A stretch of 64,000 bases of DNA. Source: Palsa-883 sp963847615. GTDB lineage: Bacteria; Pseudomonadota; Alphaproteobacteria; Acetobacterales; Acetobacteraceae. Shown piece by piece: positions 27,086 to 37,683 of this stretch (positions within the stretch are counted from its first letter, which is position 1; each line of letters opens with the position of its first letter). The stretch spans positions 15,029 through 79,028 of the forward strand of contig CAWKAN010000010.1 of NCBI GenBank assembly GCA_963847615.1. Reading direction: 5' to 3'. The notes beneath the pieces were generated by a model. It searched no databases and was not told the origin of the DNA. It saw nothing but the letters and a program-made list of their open reading frames with translations. Both the position numbers and the translations under genes were made by a program.

Positions 27086-28525
27086 TCACGCCGCCTCGGC
27101 CAGGAACCGTTCCAGCAGGCGCAGCGCCCGGGTGCGATCGGCGCGTTGCTGCGCGTGCAGCAGGTTGCGCGCGGCCGATCCCATATAGAACCGCTCGTAC
27201 TGTTCGTTCCGGCTGGCCAACGCGGTGCCGACGAAATCCCAGGCCAGGCGGAACACGCGGGCGCGCCGCGCGGCGTCGATGCCGTGCGCGCCGTGCAAAT
27301 AGCGATCGAGCAGCGGCCGCAGATCCGGATTGGCGAGCTGGCCCGTGGTGGGCGTGGTCAGGTGGTTGTGCGCGCCCAGCTCGCGGATGATGTCGTTCAC
27401 CCGGGGGAACCAGCGCGGCAGGCTGGTGCGCAGCGCGATCAGCGGGCGCACGTCGCAGGCCCAAACGCCGTTGCCCCAGTCGCGCGCGTCGGCCTCGGCG
27501 GCGCGGATGCCGGCGCGGGCCAGCTCGGCGAAGGTCCAGATTTCGCCCAGCATGCGTTGCGCCTCCGGCGCCGCGGCGCCGAGCGTTTCGGTCATCAAGG
27601 TGCCGAGCGCCCAGGCGAAGTGCAGCTTCACCTCCGCCCGCACCATGGCGTGCTGCATGATGTTCGGCCACCAGGAGTGGCGGATCACGGCGTTGTGCAG
27701 CGCCACGTCGCCGTCGATGAACACCCGCTCGCGCGGCACCTCCACGTCGTCGAAGATGACGAAGGCGTCCTGTTCGTCGAACCGGCTGGACAACGGGTGG
27801 TCGATGCGGTTGCCCGGCAGGGCGACGCTGTCGCGGCAGAGGAATTTCAGCCCCGGCGTGGCCATCGGGATGCAGAAGCACAGCGCGTGGCGCGGATCGG
27901 CATCGGGCATCGGGCCGGCCGGGTAGATCGCGATCTCGTCGGCGAACGGGGCGAGCGTCGCCAGCACGCGCGAGCCGCGCACCAGGATGCCATGGGCCGT
28001 GTCCGCCACCTTGTGCAACTGCACCGGATCGAAGCCGACCGGCGGCGGGCCGCGGGTGCGATCCACCGTTGAATGCACGATCGCATGGGTCAGCGACAGG
28101 TCGGCGCGCGCGATGTGCTTCTGGTAGCGCACCAGATTGTCGGCGCCTTGCTCGTTGCCGTTGGCCGCCCACTCGTCCTGCCGCCCGGCAAACCCGGCAT
28201 AGGTGACGTTCATGTAGTCCGGCGTGCGCCCCATCAGCCCCATGGAGAACTCGGCGGTGCGCTCCAGGCAGGCGTGCCGGCGTTCCAGGTCGGCCCGCGA
28301 GCGCGGGATCATGTGGCTGACGTTGATCGCCTCGCCGGTTTCCGGGTCGGGCATCAGGCAGATATCCGCGGCTGCGTGCTGCAGGTCGAACACCGCGGCG
28401 ACCGCCTGCGCCGCGCCGCGCAGCGCCGGGTGCGTCGCCGCATCCTCGATCCGCTCGTCACCCAGCCAGAGTTCCCGGGAATCCTTCAGTCCGCGCAGGA
28501 ACTCTGCGCCGGTGCGTGCCGCCAC
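27086..28525 (-). CDS. 4-hydroxyphenylacetate 3-monooxygenase (HpaB)-type oxygenase component
   Basis: A 479-residue flavin-dependent (FADH2-using) hydroxylase of the HpaB family, acyl-CoA dehydrogenase-like fold. The start is the GTG at 28525, preceded by GAAGGA; the open frame extends upstream without homology. Family blocks include VAARTGAEFLRGLKDSRELWL at the N-terminus, INVSHMIPRSRADLERRH, FAGRQDEW, RGSRVLATLAPFADE and FDDVEVPRERVF. It needs a flavin reductase partner, which is not in the window. It is the last gene of the leftward transport operon, 20 bp after the second permease, so its substrate is probably what that transporter imports. Confidence 0.85.
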   Translation of the reverse strand: MAARTGAEFLRGLKDSRELWLGDERIEDAATHPALRGAAQAVAAVFDLQHAAADICLMPDPETGEAINVSHMIPRSRADLERRHACLERTAEFSMGLMGRTPDYMNVTYAGFAGRQDEWAANGNEQGADNLVRYQKHIARADLSLTHAIVHSTVDRTRGPPPVGFDPVQLHKVADTAHGILVRGSRVLATLAPFADEIAIYPAGPMPDADPRHALCFCIPMATPGLKFLCRDSVALPGNRIDHPLSSRFDEQDAFVIFDDVEVPRERVFIDGDVALHNAVIRHSWWPNIMQHAMVRAEVKLHFAWALGTLMTETLGAAAPEAQRMLGEIWTFAELARAGIRAAEADARDWGNGVWACDVRPLIALRTSLPRWFPRVNDIIRELGAHNHLTTPTTGQLANPDLRPLLDRYLHGAHGIDAARRARVFRLAWDFVGTALASRNEQYERFYMGSAARNLLHAQQRADRTRALRLLERFLAEAA

Positions 28526-28545
28526 TCGCCGTTCCTTCGCCGTCG

Positions 28546-29490
28546 CTACTCTTTGACCGCGCCGGTCATCGAGGAGACGTAGTATTCCACGAAGAAGGAA
28601 TAGATCAAAGCCACCGGCACCGAGCCCAGCAGCGAGCCCGCCATCAGCGAGCCCCATTGGTAGACGTCGCCGGTCACCAGCTCGGTCAGGATCGCCACCG
28701 GCACGGTCTTCTTCTCGGTCGACTGGATGAAGGCCAGCGCGTAGATGAACTCGTTCCACGACAGGGTGAAGGCGAAGATGCCGGCCGAGATCAGCCCCGG
28801 GATTGCCAGCGGCAGAGTGATCCGCCGCAGGATCTGCAGGCGCGAGGCGCCGTCGATCAGCGCGCATTCCTCCAGCTCATAGGGGATCGACTTGAAGTAG
28901 CCGATCAGCAGCCAGGTGCAGAACGGCACCAGGAAGGTCGGATAGGTCAGCACCAGGGAGATCGGGTTGTCGAACAGGCCGAACTGGAAGACCATCGTCG
29001 CCAGCGGAATGAACAGGATGGTCGGCGGCACCAGGTAGGCCAGGTAGATCGCCAGCCCGACATGCTGCGCGCCCTTGAAGCGCAGCCGCTCGATCGCATA
29101 GGCGGCCAGCACGCTGGCGAAGATCGACAGGAACGTCGCCCCCGTGGCGACCGCCATGGTGATCATCAGCCACTGCGGATATTCCGTGTGGAACAGCAGC
29201 TTGTCGATGTTCGCCAGGGTCGGCGAGTGCACCCAGAACGGGCTGTACTTCTTGTAGTCGTACATCTCGTAGTCGGGTTTGATCGCGGTGATCGCCATCC
29301 AGTAGAACGGGAACAGCAGCACGATCACGAACGCGCTCAGCGGCAGGTAGACCGTCACCATCCGCTTGGCGCGCGAATCCCACGACAGCCGCTCCGGCTC
29401 GTCCCTGGTGGCCCCGGCGATGGCCTCGAGCTCGGCCGGGGCGATGTCCTCGATCTCGTCCGCGACGCCGGCGACGCCAGGCTCAGTCAT
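28546..29490 (-). CDS. Carbohydrate-type ABC permease (MalG-like)
   Basis: A 314-residue inner-membrane permease with about six helices and the MalG-type EAA loop (ALIDGASRLQILRRITLPLAIPGLISAG). The first ~35 residues are an acidic cytoplasmic extension. It overlaps the preceding MalF-like gene by 8 bp, so translation is coupled. It works with the partner permease at 29483-30442, the ATPase at 33479-34573 and the two tandem binding proteins. Confidence 0.9.
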   Translation of the reverse strand: MTEPGVAGVADEIEDIAPAELEAIAGATRDEPERLSWDSRAKRMVTVYLPLSAFVIVLLFPFYWMAITAIKPDYEMYDYKKYSPFWVHSPTLANIDKLLFHTEYPQWLMITMAVATGATFLSIFASVLAAYAIERLRFKGAQHVGLAIYLAYLVPPTILFIPLATMVFQFGLFDNPISLVLTYPTFLVPFCTWLLIGYFKSIPYELEECALIDGASRLQILRRITLPLAIPGLISAGIFAFTLSWNEFIYALAFIQSTEKKTVPVAILTELVTGDVYQWGSLMAGSLLGSVPVALIYSFFVEYYVSSMTGAVKE

Positions 29491-30442
29491 TGTCGGACCC
29501 CTGCTGCCACTTGCGCCGCCCGACGCCGAAGAAGCACAGCAGCGTCGCCGCGATCAGGAACGGGATCATGGCGACCGCGATCGCCGCGCCCTCGCCAAGC
29601 TGCGAGCCCGGGATGGCGCGCTGGAAGGCCAGCGTGGCCATTAGATGGGTGGTGTTGAACGGCCCGCCGCGGGTGATCGCATAGACCAGTTGGAAGTCGG
29701 AGAAGGTGAACAGCACCGACAGCGTCAGCGCCACCGACAGGATCGGCATCAGCAGCGGCACGGTGATCCGGCGGAACTTCTGCCAGCCGCTGGCCCCGTC
29801 GAGCAACGCCGCCTCGTACAGCGACGGCGAGATGGTCTGCAGCCCGGCCAGCAGCGTGATCGCAACGAACGGGATGCCGCGCCAGATATTGGCCACCACC
29901 AGTGACCCGCGCGCGTTCCACGGCGTGCCGAGGAAGTCGATATAGCTGCTGCGCCAATGCAGCACGTTCACCAGCAAATAGGAGATGATGGAGAACTGCG
30001 GATCGTAGATCCACCACCAGGCGATCGCCGACAGCACGGTGGGCACGATCCACGGCAGCAGCACGATGGCGCGGATGAATGCTTTGAACGGGATGTGGTG
30101 GTTCAGCAGCATCGCCAGCCACAGGCCGAGCAGGAATTTTCCGATCGTCGCGACGACCGTGTACATGATCGTATTGGTCACCGCCATCCAGAACACCGGG
30201 TCCTGCGACAGCGAGATGAAGTTGTCGAACCCGATGAAGCTGCCCGGCTGGCCGATCGTGGCATCGGTCATCGACAGCCAGAGGCCGAGGCCCAGCGGAT
30301 AGGTCAGGAACACCAGCAGCAGCCCGGCGGTGGGCAGCATGCACAGCGTCACCAGGAACGCCTCGTTGTCGAACATCCTGGTCAGCCAGCCGTCCGGCTG
30401 GCGCGGCGCGAACCGCACTGATGTCGCAACGGTCGCGTCCAT
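29483..30442 (-). CDS. Carbohydrate-type ABC permease (MalF-like)
   Basis: A 319-residue permease from ATG 30442 with GGGGGAGGG just upstream. The hydrophobic helix FLVTLCMLPTAGLLLVFLTYP is followed by the transport core and the EAA loop ALLDGASGWQKFRRITVPLLMP. The family imports sugars, polyols, glycerol-phosphates and some aromatic glycosides; the substrate is not deducible. First of the two permeases, 68 bp downstream of the second binding-protein gene. Confidence 0.9.
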   Translation of the reverse strand: MDATVATSVRFAPRQPDGWLTRMFDNEAFLVTLCMLPTAGLLLVFLTYPLGLGLWLSMTDATIGQPGSFIGFDNFISLSQDPVFWMAVTNTIMYTVVATIGKFLLGLWLAMLLNHHIPFKAFIRAIVLLPWIVPTVLSAIAWWWIYDPQFSIISYLLVNVLHWRSSYIDFLGTPWNARGSLVVANIWRGIPFVAITLLAGLQTISPSLYEAALLDGASGWQKFRRITVPLLMPILSVALTLSVLFTFSDFQLVYAITRGGPFNTTHLMATLAFQRAIPGSQLGEGAAIAVAMIPFLIAATLLCFFGVGRRKWQQGSDND

Positions 30443-30476
30443 CGACCCTCCCCCGGGACCAGGTCCCGCAAGCTGC

Positions 30477-30501
30477 GCGGGGGCGACGGCGCCGCCCCCG
30501 C
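30477..30501 (-). terminator. Hairpin after the second binding-protein gene
   Basis: A 9-bp G+C-rich stem GCGGGGGCG/CGCCCCCGC with a 7-nt loop, 9 bases beyond the stop of the binding-protein gene and before the permeases. There is no T-run, so it is more likely an RNA-stabilising or partial attenuator structure, of the sort that raises binding-protein yield relative to permeases. Confidence 0.5.
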
Positions 30502-30510
30502 TGTTGTGTC

Positions 30511-31872
30511 TCAGCCCTTCAGGTAGCGCGCCGCCTGACGCGCCGCCAGCTTCGCCGCCGCCTCCGCCGTGGCGTTGCCGCTGACCACCGAGGCGAACAT
30601 GTCCACCACCGTGTAGTTGGCCGACACCGCCGACGACGAGGCGGAGACCGGTCCCTTGTAACCGTCGTAGTACGGCGTATCCATGCCCGAGGCATACGGC
30701 CTCAGCTTCGGATCCGCATCCCAGAAGCTCATCTTCGAGTAGGCCTTCAGCGGGTTCGACCAGTAGCCCAGGCAGGCGGCGAGCCAGGGGCCGTATTGCT
30801 CCTTCTCCATCATGAAGCGCAGGTATTCCTTCGCCGCGTTCGGATACTTGCTGTGCTTGAACAGCATGGAGTTGACCACCAGTGCCGATTCCGGGGTCTG
30901 CTTCGACAGTCCGTGCGGCGCGAGCTGGTGGTTGGTGTCCGCCGCGATCGCCTGGAGCTGCGGATCCGGCGAGTTCTTGCAGGCGAAATAGATCGACACG
31001 CCGTTGAACGTCAGGCTGATGTCGCCGGCGATATAGGCCTTGTTGTTGCCGGAATCGTTCCAGGACAGCGTGCCGGGGATCATCGTCTTCTGCAGCTCGG
31101 TGGCGTAGTGCAGCGCCGCGATGGTCTGCTTCGAATCGAGCGCGACCTTGCCCTTCTCGTCCACCAGATACGCGCCGTGCGTCCACAGCAGCCAATTGGC
31201 GAAGCCGTTCGCGTCGCCCAGCGCGTGGCCCAGCGCGAAGCCGCAGGGATGGCCGGATTTCTGCAGCTTCTGGCACATCGTCAGGAACTCGTTCAGGTCG
31301 TCCGGCACCTTGTCGTAGCCGACCGCCTTCAGCCAGGAGATGCGATAGACGGTCGGGCCGGTGCTGCCGCCCATCGGGATCGACAGCCAGTCCTTGGTGC
31401 CCCATTTGGTGCCGTAGAGCTGCGCCAACTGGAACCAGCCGCCGTATTTCGCGCCGAGATACCCCGCCAGGTCGCTCATGCTGACCAGCTTGCTGGCGTA
31501 GATCTGCGGATCGGCGCTGAAACCGATGATGATGTCGGGGCCGGCGCCGGTATTGGCGGTGACCGCGATCTGCGGGCGCAGGTCCTCCCAGCTCACGAAA
31601 TCGACCCGGACGTCGACGCCGGTGGCCTCGGTGAACTTCTTGGTGTTGGCGCGGAACAGGGTCTCGTCCGGGTCGACGAACTTGGCCGGCCGCAACACGC
31701 GCAGCCGGGCCCCGCTCTCGATCTTGAAGGCGGGTGGCTTGACGTCGGCGGTCGGCACGTCGGTGTCGGCGGCGCGTGCGCCCGCCAACGGCAGCGCCGT
31801 CGCGCCGAGTGTCGCGGCGCCCAGGGTCGCGGCACCAACGGTCAGGGATTGGCGCCTGGTAAGCTCATGCAT
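30511..31872 (-). CDS. Extracellular solute-binding protein (family 1), downstream paralogue
   Basis: A 453-residue periplasmic binding protein with an N-terminal twin-arginine-like export signal (MHELTRRQSLTVGAATLGAA, then an Ala-rich h-region ending GARA). The mature part has RLRVLRPAKFVDPDETLFRANTKKF, GAGPDIIIGFSADPQIYASK, and MFKHSKYPNAAKEYLRFMM near the end. It is clearly a tandem duplicate of the gene at 31988-33340, sharing most blocks. Together with the MalF/MalG-like permeases it forms an importer. Confidence 0.88.
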   Translation of the reverse strand: MHELTRRQSLTVGAATLGAATLGATALPLAGARAADTDVPTADVKPPAFKIESGARLRVLRPAKFVDPDETLFRANTKKFTEATGVDVRVDFVSWEDLRPQIAVTANTGAGPDIIIGFSADPQIYASKLVSMSDLAGYLGAKYGGWFQLAQLYGTKWGTKDWLSIPMGGSTGPTVYRISWLKAVGYDKVPDDLNEFLTMCQKLQKSGHPCGFALGHALGDANGFANWLLWTHGAYLVDEKGKVALDSKQTIAALHYATELQKTMIPGTLSWNDSGNNKAYIAGDISLTFNGVSIYFACKNSPDPQLQAIAADTNHQLAPHGLSKQTPESALVVNSMLFKHSKYPNAAKEYLRFMMEKEQYGPWLAACLGYWSNPLKAYSKMSFWDADPKLRPYASGMDTPYYDGYKGPVSASSSAVSANYTVVDMFASVVSGNATAEAAAKLAARQAARYLKG

Positions 31873-31946
31873 GACGTTCGTCCTTTCGTGACTGCCCGGA
31901 CTGGCGTCTCCCGCGTCTGGTCTCCACCGTCATCGACATGGTCGGA

Positions 31947-31979
31947 CGCCGCCGGCAGGTCCTGCCTCTACCGGCGGCG
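31947..31979 (-). terminator. Hairpin after the first binding-protein gene
   Basis: A 9-bp stem CGCCGCCGG/CCGGCGGCG with a 15-nt loop that itself can pair (CAGG/CCTG), 8 bases beyond the stop of the binding-protein gene at 31988. No T-run. Its position matches the hairpin after the sister gene. Confidence 0.5.
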
Positions 31980-31987
31980 CGCATCCG

Positions 31988-33340
31988 TCAACCGCGGGTT
32001 TTGTAATATCGCTCGGCCTGCCGCGCAGCCTGCTTGGCCGCCGCCTCCGGCGTGGCGTTGCCGCTGGCCACCGAGGCGAACATGTCGACGATGGTATAAT
32101 TCGCCGCCACCGCGCTGGACGCCGGGCTGATCGGCCCCTTGTAGCCGTCGTAGTACTGGGTATCCATCGCCCCCGCGTAGGGCGCGAGCTTCGGATCGTC
32201 GGTCCAGAACTTCATCTTGGCGTACGCCTTCAGCGGCTCCGACCAGTAGCCGATGCAGGCGGCCAGCCACGGACCGTATTGCTCCTTCTCCATCATGAAG
32301 CGGATGTAGTCCTTCGCCGCGTTCGGATACTTGGTGTGCTTGAACACCATGGCATTGAGCGGTGTCGCCGACTGCACATTGCCGTGCGCCAGCCCGCGCG
32401 GCTGCAGTTGGTGGTCGGTATCGGCCGCGATCGCCTTCAGCGCCGGATCCGGCGATGTCTTGCAGGCGTAATAGATCGACACGCCATTGAACGTCAGGCT
32501 GATGTCACCCGCGGCATAGGCCTTGTTGTTGCCAGCATCATTCCACGACAGCGTGCCGGGGATCATCGTCTGCTGCATCTCGGCGGAATATTTGAGCGCC
32601 GCGATCGTCGCCTTCGAATCGAGCGCGATCTTGCCCTTCTCGTCCACCAGCATGCCGCCATGCGTCCACAGCAGCCACGACGCATAGCCGTTGGCGTCGC
32701 CCAGTGCGTGACCGAGCGAGAAGCCGCAGGGATGGCCGATCTGCTTCAGCTTCTGGCACAGCGTCAGGAAGCCTTCGAGATCATCCGGGATCTTGTCGTA
32801 GCCGGCCTGCTTGACCCAGGAGGAGCGATACACGGTCGGGCCGGCGCCGCCACCGACGGGGATGGAGATCCAGCGCCTGGTGCCCCATTTCATCCCGTAC
32901 AGCTCGGCCAGCTTGAACCAGCCGCCGTATTTCGCGCCGAGATAGTCGGCGAGGTCGGTCATGTCGTGGATCTTCGAGGCATAGACCTGCGGATCGGAGC
33001 TGAAGCCGATGATGATGTCGGGTCCGGCGCCGGTGTTCGCGGTGACCGCCTCCTGCGGGCGCATCTCTTCCCAGCTCAGGTAGTCGGTCTTCACCTCGAT
33101 CCCGGTGGCCTGGGTGTATTTCTTGGTGTTGATGTCCCAATAGGTCTGGTCGGGATCGACGAACTTCGCCGGGCGCAGCACGCGCAGGGCAGCGCCCTTC
33201 TCCAGCTTGTAGTCGAGCGGCTTGACATTGGCGGTCGGCACATCGTCGACCTCGGCGAGCGCGTTGCCCGCCGGCAGCGCCGCCGCCCCAAGCGCGGTCG
33301 CGCCGAGTATCAGGGAATCACGCCGTGTGAAGTCGGTCAT
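31988..33340 (-). CDS. Extracellular solute-binding protein (family 1), upstream paralogue
   Basis: A 450-residue protein. ATG 33340 is chosen because GGGAGG lies 9 bases upstream; a further 11 codons are open. The Tat-like signal is MTDFTRRDSLILGATALGAA with cleavage after NALA. Mature blocks match the sister protein closely: LRVLRPAKFVDPDQTYWDINTKKY, GAGPDIIIGFSSDPQVYASK and FKHTKYPNAAKDYIRFMMEK. Having two near-identical binding proteins suggests two related ligands, or dosage. Confidence 0.9.
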   Translation of the reverse strand: MTDFTRRDSLILGATALGAAALPAGNALAEVDDVPTANVKPLDYKLEKGAALRVLRPAKFVDPDQTYWDINTKKYTQATGIEVKTDYLSWEEMRPQEAVTANTGAGPDIIIGFSSDPQVYASKIHDMTDLADYLGAKYGGWFKLAELYGMKWGTRRWISIPVGGGAGPTVYRSSWVKQAGYDKIPDDLEGFLTLCQKLKQIGHPCGFSLGHALGDANGYASWLLWTHGGMLVDEKGKIALDSKATIAALKYSAEMQQTMIPGTLSWNDAGNNKAYAAGDISLTFNGVSIYYACKTSPDPALKAIAADTDHQLQPRGLAHGNVQSATPLNAMVFKHTKYPNAAKDYIRFMMEKEQYGPWLAACIGYWSEPLKAYAKMKFWTDDPKLAPYAGAMDTQYYDGYKGPISPASSAVAANYTIVDMFASVASGNATPEAAAKQAARQAERYYKTRG

Positions 33341-33417
33341 TGCTGGTATCCTCCCAGGGTTGCGGTCATTCAACCGTCACCGGGCACATTGTGTGTCCCG
33401 GGTCTTTGTTCGCCTGC

Positions 33418-33440
33418 TGCGCCGCTTCTCCGGCGGCGCA
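33418..33440 (-). terminator. Hairpin between ATPase and binding-protein genes
   Basis: An 8-bp stem TGCGCCGC/GCGGCGCA with a 7-nt loop, about 40 bases beyond the ATPase stop. No T-run follows on the minus strand, so termination would be partial at best. Confidence 0.4.
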
Positions 33441-33478
33441 ACGTCGTCCATCGGCCCTCCCGCCCAATCGCCGCGCTT

Positions 33479-34573
<1,095 letters not shown>

Positions 34574-34687
34574 GGTCCTCTGAACGCTCCCGTTGTCGTC
34601 CTGGCCGGGTTCGTCCCGGCCATCATGCGCTTTATTGTCGGCGCCGTCGCGCAGGATGGCCGGCGCGCCGCCGGCCATCCCGACCGG

Positions 34688-36322
34688 TCAGAACTTGGAG
34701 ACCCGGGTCTCCTTCGCGGTGATGAATTCCAGCAGCGCCGGCTTGCCTGCCTTGGTCTGCTCGATGCCGCGCTGGATCGCCGCCTTGATCTGGTCGGGAT
34801 CCGTCACGCGCTCGCCATAGCCGCCGAACGCCTTCGCCATGTCGGCGTAGTTGCCGGAGATGTCGGTCGAGCGGTATTTCTCCGTCGAGATCGGCATCAC
34901 CTTCAGCTCGATCGCCATCGAGAAATTGTTCATCAGGCACGACAGGATGGGGATGCGCTCGCGCACCGCGGTCTCGAAGTCCATGCCGGTGAAGCCGATC
35001 GCCGCGTCGCCCCAGAAGTTGATGCAGAGTCTTCTCCGGCTGCGCCAGCTTCGCGCCCATCGCCAGCCCGAGCCCCATGCCGAGCTGCGTGGTCTTGCCC
35101 CAGCCGATATAGGACATCGGCTCGGTCGACACCCAGAACGGCGAGATCTGATCGCGCGGACTGCCGGCATCATGGGTGATGATGGTGTTCAGCGGATCGG
35201 TGCCCTGCATCAGCTCCCAGATCACGCGATACGGGCTGATCGGCGCCTCGTTCGAATTCAGCAGCGGCTGCCATTGCGCCATCCACTCGGCGCGCACCGC
35301 GGTGATCTCGCGGACCACCGCGCTGCGGGTCGCGGTCCGCCTTGATGGTCTGCGACAGCTCGCCGATCAGCGCCTCCAGCGTCAGGCCGGCGTCGCCCAG
35401 CAGGCCGACCGCGCTGACCACGTCCTTGTTCAGGTGGTTCGGGTCGAGCGTGGCATGGATGAACGTCTTGCCCTTGGGGAACTTGATGCCGAAGTTCGTT
35501 TCGGTGAACGAGCAGCCGATGCCGATGATCAGGTCGGCGTTCTGCGACGAAATGATGCACCGGCTTGGGGATCGCGTTGCCGCCCGAGCCCAGCGACAGC
35601 GGATGGTTCTCCGGGAACGAGCTCTTGCCGCCCAGGCTGGTGGTGACCGGCGCGCCCAGCAGCTCGGCGAACCTGCGCAGTTGCGGCCAGGCCTCGGCCC
35701 ATTGCACGCCGGTGCCGGCGTAGATCACCGGACGTTTCGCCGCCAGGATCGCCGCGGCCGCCTTGCGCACATCGGCCGGATCGGGGCCGACTTGCGCACC
35801 GGCCGACCGGCGTGTAGTCGAGCTCGCCGATGTCCTCGTTCCACATGTCGGTGGGGATCTCGACGATGGCCGGGCCGCCGCGGCCGTTGCGCAGGTTGCT
35901 GAAGGCGCGGCGCATCACGTTGGCCAGCTCGCTCGCCAGCGATCAGCGGCTCGGCGATCTTGGCCACGCCGCGCATCTCGCGCGACGGCGCTGTAGTTCG
36001 GGTCGATATGCGCGAGTGCGGCGCGGATAGCCCTGCGGGATCACCAGCAGCGGAACGGATTCGCGAATAGGCCTGCGCGACGCCGCCATAGGCGTTCTCG
36101 GTGCCCGGGCCGTGCTGCATGCAGAAGGCGCCGATCTTGCGCGCCCGAGGTGACGCGCGAGATGGCGTCGGCCATGTGCAGGCCGATGCGCTCCTGGCGG
36201 ACGATGATCGGGCGGATGTCGGCCGCCGCGGCGTATTCCAGCAGATGGTTGACCGGATAGCCGCAGAGGATCTCGATCCCCTCGCGCCTCATGATCTCCG
36301 CAACCGCGTCACCGACCTTCAT
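34688..36322 (-). CDS. Thiamine-diphosphate-dependent enzyme (acetolactate synthase-like), nine frameshifts as given
   Basis: ATG 36322 follows GGAGG. Splicing ten frame segments gives a 541-residue ThDP enzyme of the acetolactate synthase/sulphoacetaldehyde acetyltransferase/benzoylformate decarboxylase superfamily. The N-terminal Pyr domain has MKVGDAVAEIMRREGIEIL and the catalytic glutamate in IIVRQERIGLHMADA. The central domain includes AAAAILAAKRPVIYAGTGVQW and ELLGAPVTTSLGGKSSFPE. The C-terminal PP domain has GLGLAMGAKLAQP and WGDAAIGFTGMDFETAV...NN, the metal/ThDP motif. The reaction is not predictable: decarboxylation, ligation or C-C cleavage of a 2-oxoacid. First gene of the leftward seven-gene operon. 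Breaks near 36145, 36066, 36018, 35985, 35940, 35803, 35553, 35329 and 35028 all behave as single inserted bases. Confidence 0.75.
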
Positions 36323-36417
36323 TGTGTGTCCTCCGTTCGCCCGGCATTTCTCGGCCCCAAGCCTAGGACCGCCGCGGGGGGCGTGGCAAATCCCGACGCC
36401 GGGCAAGCGGGCGAACC

Positions 36418-36461
36418 GAAGGAAAGCCGGGGCTCCGCCCCGAAACGCCCCGGCTTGCTTC
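36418..36461. repeat. Short family-A palindromic unit
   Basis: A single module reading AAGCCGGGGCTCCGCCCCG, followed by GCCCCGGCTT. It can fold as a nested hairpin. It lies between divergent genes, unlike the longer copies. Confidence 0.6.
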
Positions 36462-36546
36462 GTTCACCCGATGACCCTGCGCGTGGGGTTGTCACGCTTG
36501 AGCGCTGGGGGCGTGCCGCCTATCAAGGCGGCGGCGTGTTGAGGAG

Positions 36547-37506
36547 ATGGCGGCGATGATGACGCGTAGCGTGGCGACGGTGTTTGGTGGCTCCGGGTTC
36601 ATTGGCCGTTATGTTGTCAAGCGGCTGGCGGCGCAGGGCCACGTGGTACGGGTTGCGGTGCGCGATCCGGAGGCGGCGTTGTTCCTCAAGCCGATGGGCG
36701 TGGTGGGGCAGGTTGTGCCGCTCTATGCGCCGGTCCAGCACGAGGCCGAGGTGCATCGCGCGGTGGACGGCGCCGATCTGGTGGTGAACCTGGTCGGCAT
36801 CCTGGCGGAGCGGCGGCCCGGCGACTTCCAGCGCATCCACGCCGAGGGGGCGGGGCGGGTGGCGCGCCTGGCGGCGGCGGCCGGCGCGGCGCGGCTGGTG
36901 CAAATTTCCGCGATCGGCGCCGATGCGGCCAGCCCGAGCCGCTACGCCGCCAGCAAGGCGGAAGGCGAGCAGGCGGTGCGGGCGGCGTTTCCCGCCGCGA
37001 CGATCCTGCGCCCCTCGGTGGTGTTCGGCGCGGAGGACCAGTTGTTCAACCGCTTCGCCACCATGGCGCAGCGCCTGCCGGTGATGCCGGTCATTGCCGG
37101 CGCCACGCGGTTCCAGCCGGTCTATGTCGGGGACGTGGCGGATGCGGTAATGGCCGGGTTGCGGCCCGACGCGCCCGGGACGACGTTCGAGCTGGGCGGG
37201 CCGCAGGTGCTGAGCATGCGTGAATTGCTGACCTATGTACTGACCGAGACCGGGCGGCACCGGCGGTTGGTGACGGTGCCGATGTGCCTGGCGCGGCTGC
37301 AGGCCGCGGTGCTGGAGCGGCTGCCGGGCAAGCTGCTGACGCGCGACCAGTTGCTGATGCTGCAGCGGGACAATGTGGTCGCTGAAGGCATGCCGGGGCT
37401 GGCGGACCTGGGCATCGTGCCGACGCCGATGGACCTGGTGGTGCCGGCGTATCTGCGGCGGTTCCGTCGCGGCGGCGGACGGCGGGTTGATTTCGCGCCC
37501 GCCTGA
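36547..37506 (+). CDS. NAD(P)-binding protein of the complex I NDUFA9 family
   Basis: A 319-residue atypical short-chain dehydrogenase. Rossmann motif VFGGSGFIGRYVVKRL at residues 8-23; VDGADLVVNLVGILAERRPGDFQRIH with the NDUFA9-typical N-L-V-G-I; YAASKAEGEQAVRAAFPAATILRPSVVFG; and FQPVYVGDVADAV. In mitochondria NDUFA9 is an accessory subunit of complex I; bacterial homologues may bind NADPH and quinone-associated proteins. A possible internal start at 36556 (ATGACGCGT) would remove three residues. It is divergent from the ThDP enzyme. Confidence 0.88.
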   Translation: MAAMMTRSVATVFGGSGFIGRYVVKRLAAQGHVVRVAVRDPEAALFLKPMGVVGQVVPLYAPVQHEAEVHRAVDGADLVVNLVGILAERRPGDFQRIHAEGAGRVARLAAAAGAARLVQISAIGADAASPSRYAASKAEGEQAVRAAFPAATILRPSVVFGAEDQLFNRFATMAQRLPVMPVIAGATRFQPVYVGDVADAVMAGLRPDAPGTTFELGGPQVLSMRELLTYVLTETGRHRRLVTVPMCLARLQAAVLERLPGKLLTRDQLLMLQRDNVVAEGMPGLADLGIVPTPMDLVVPAYLRRFRRGGGRRVDFAPA

Positions 37507-37683
37507 AAGGTCCGAACCGGACGTATTGTGGCAGCGCGCCACGTCAGAGCTAGCACGAACGCGTGATGCTTGACGCTATCAGGGCGATGGTACTGACTTA
37601 GCGGCCGCAAAAAGACTCGCGCCGCCGCCGCCGTCCCCGTTAAGATGGCCGCTCAAACCGGCCTCGCCGGATCGGGGGTGCTT

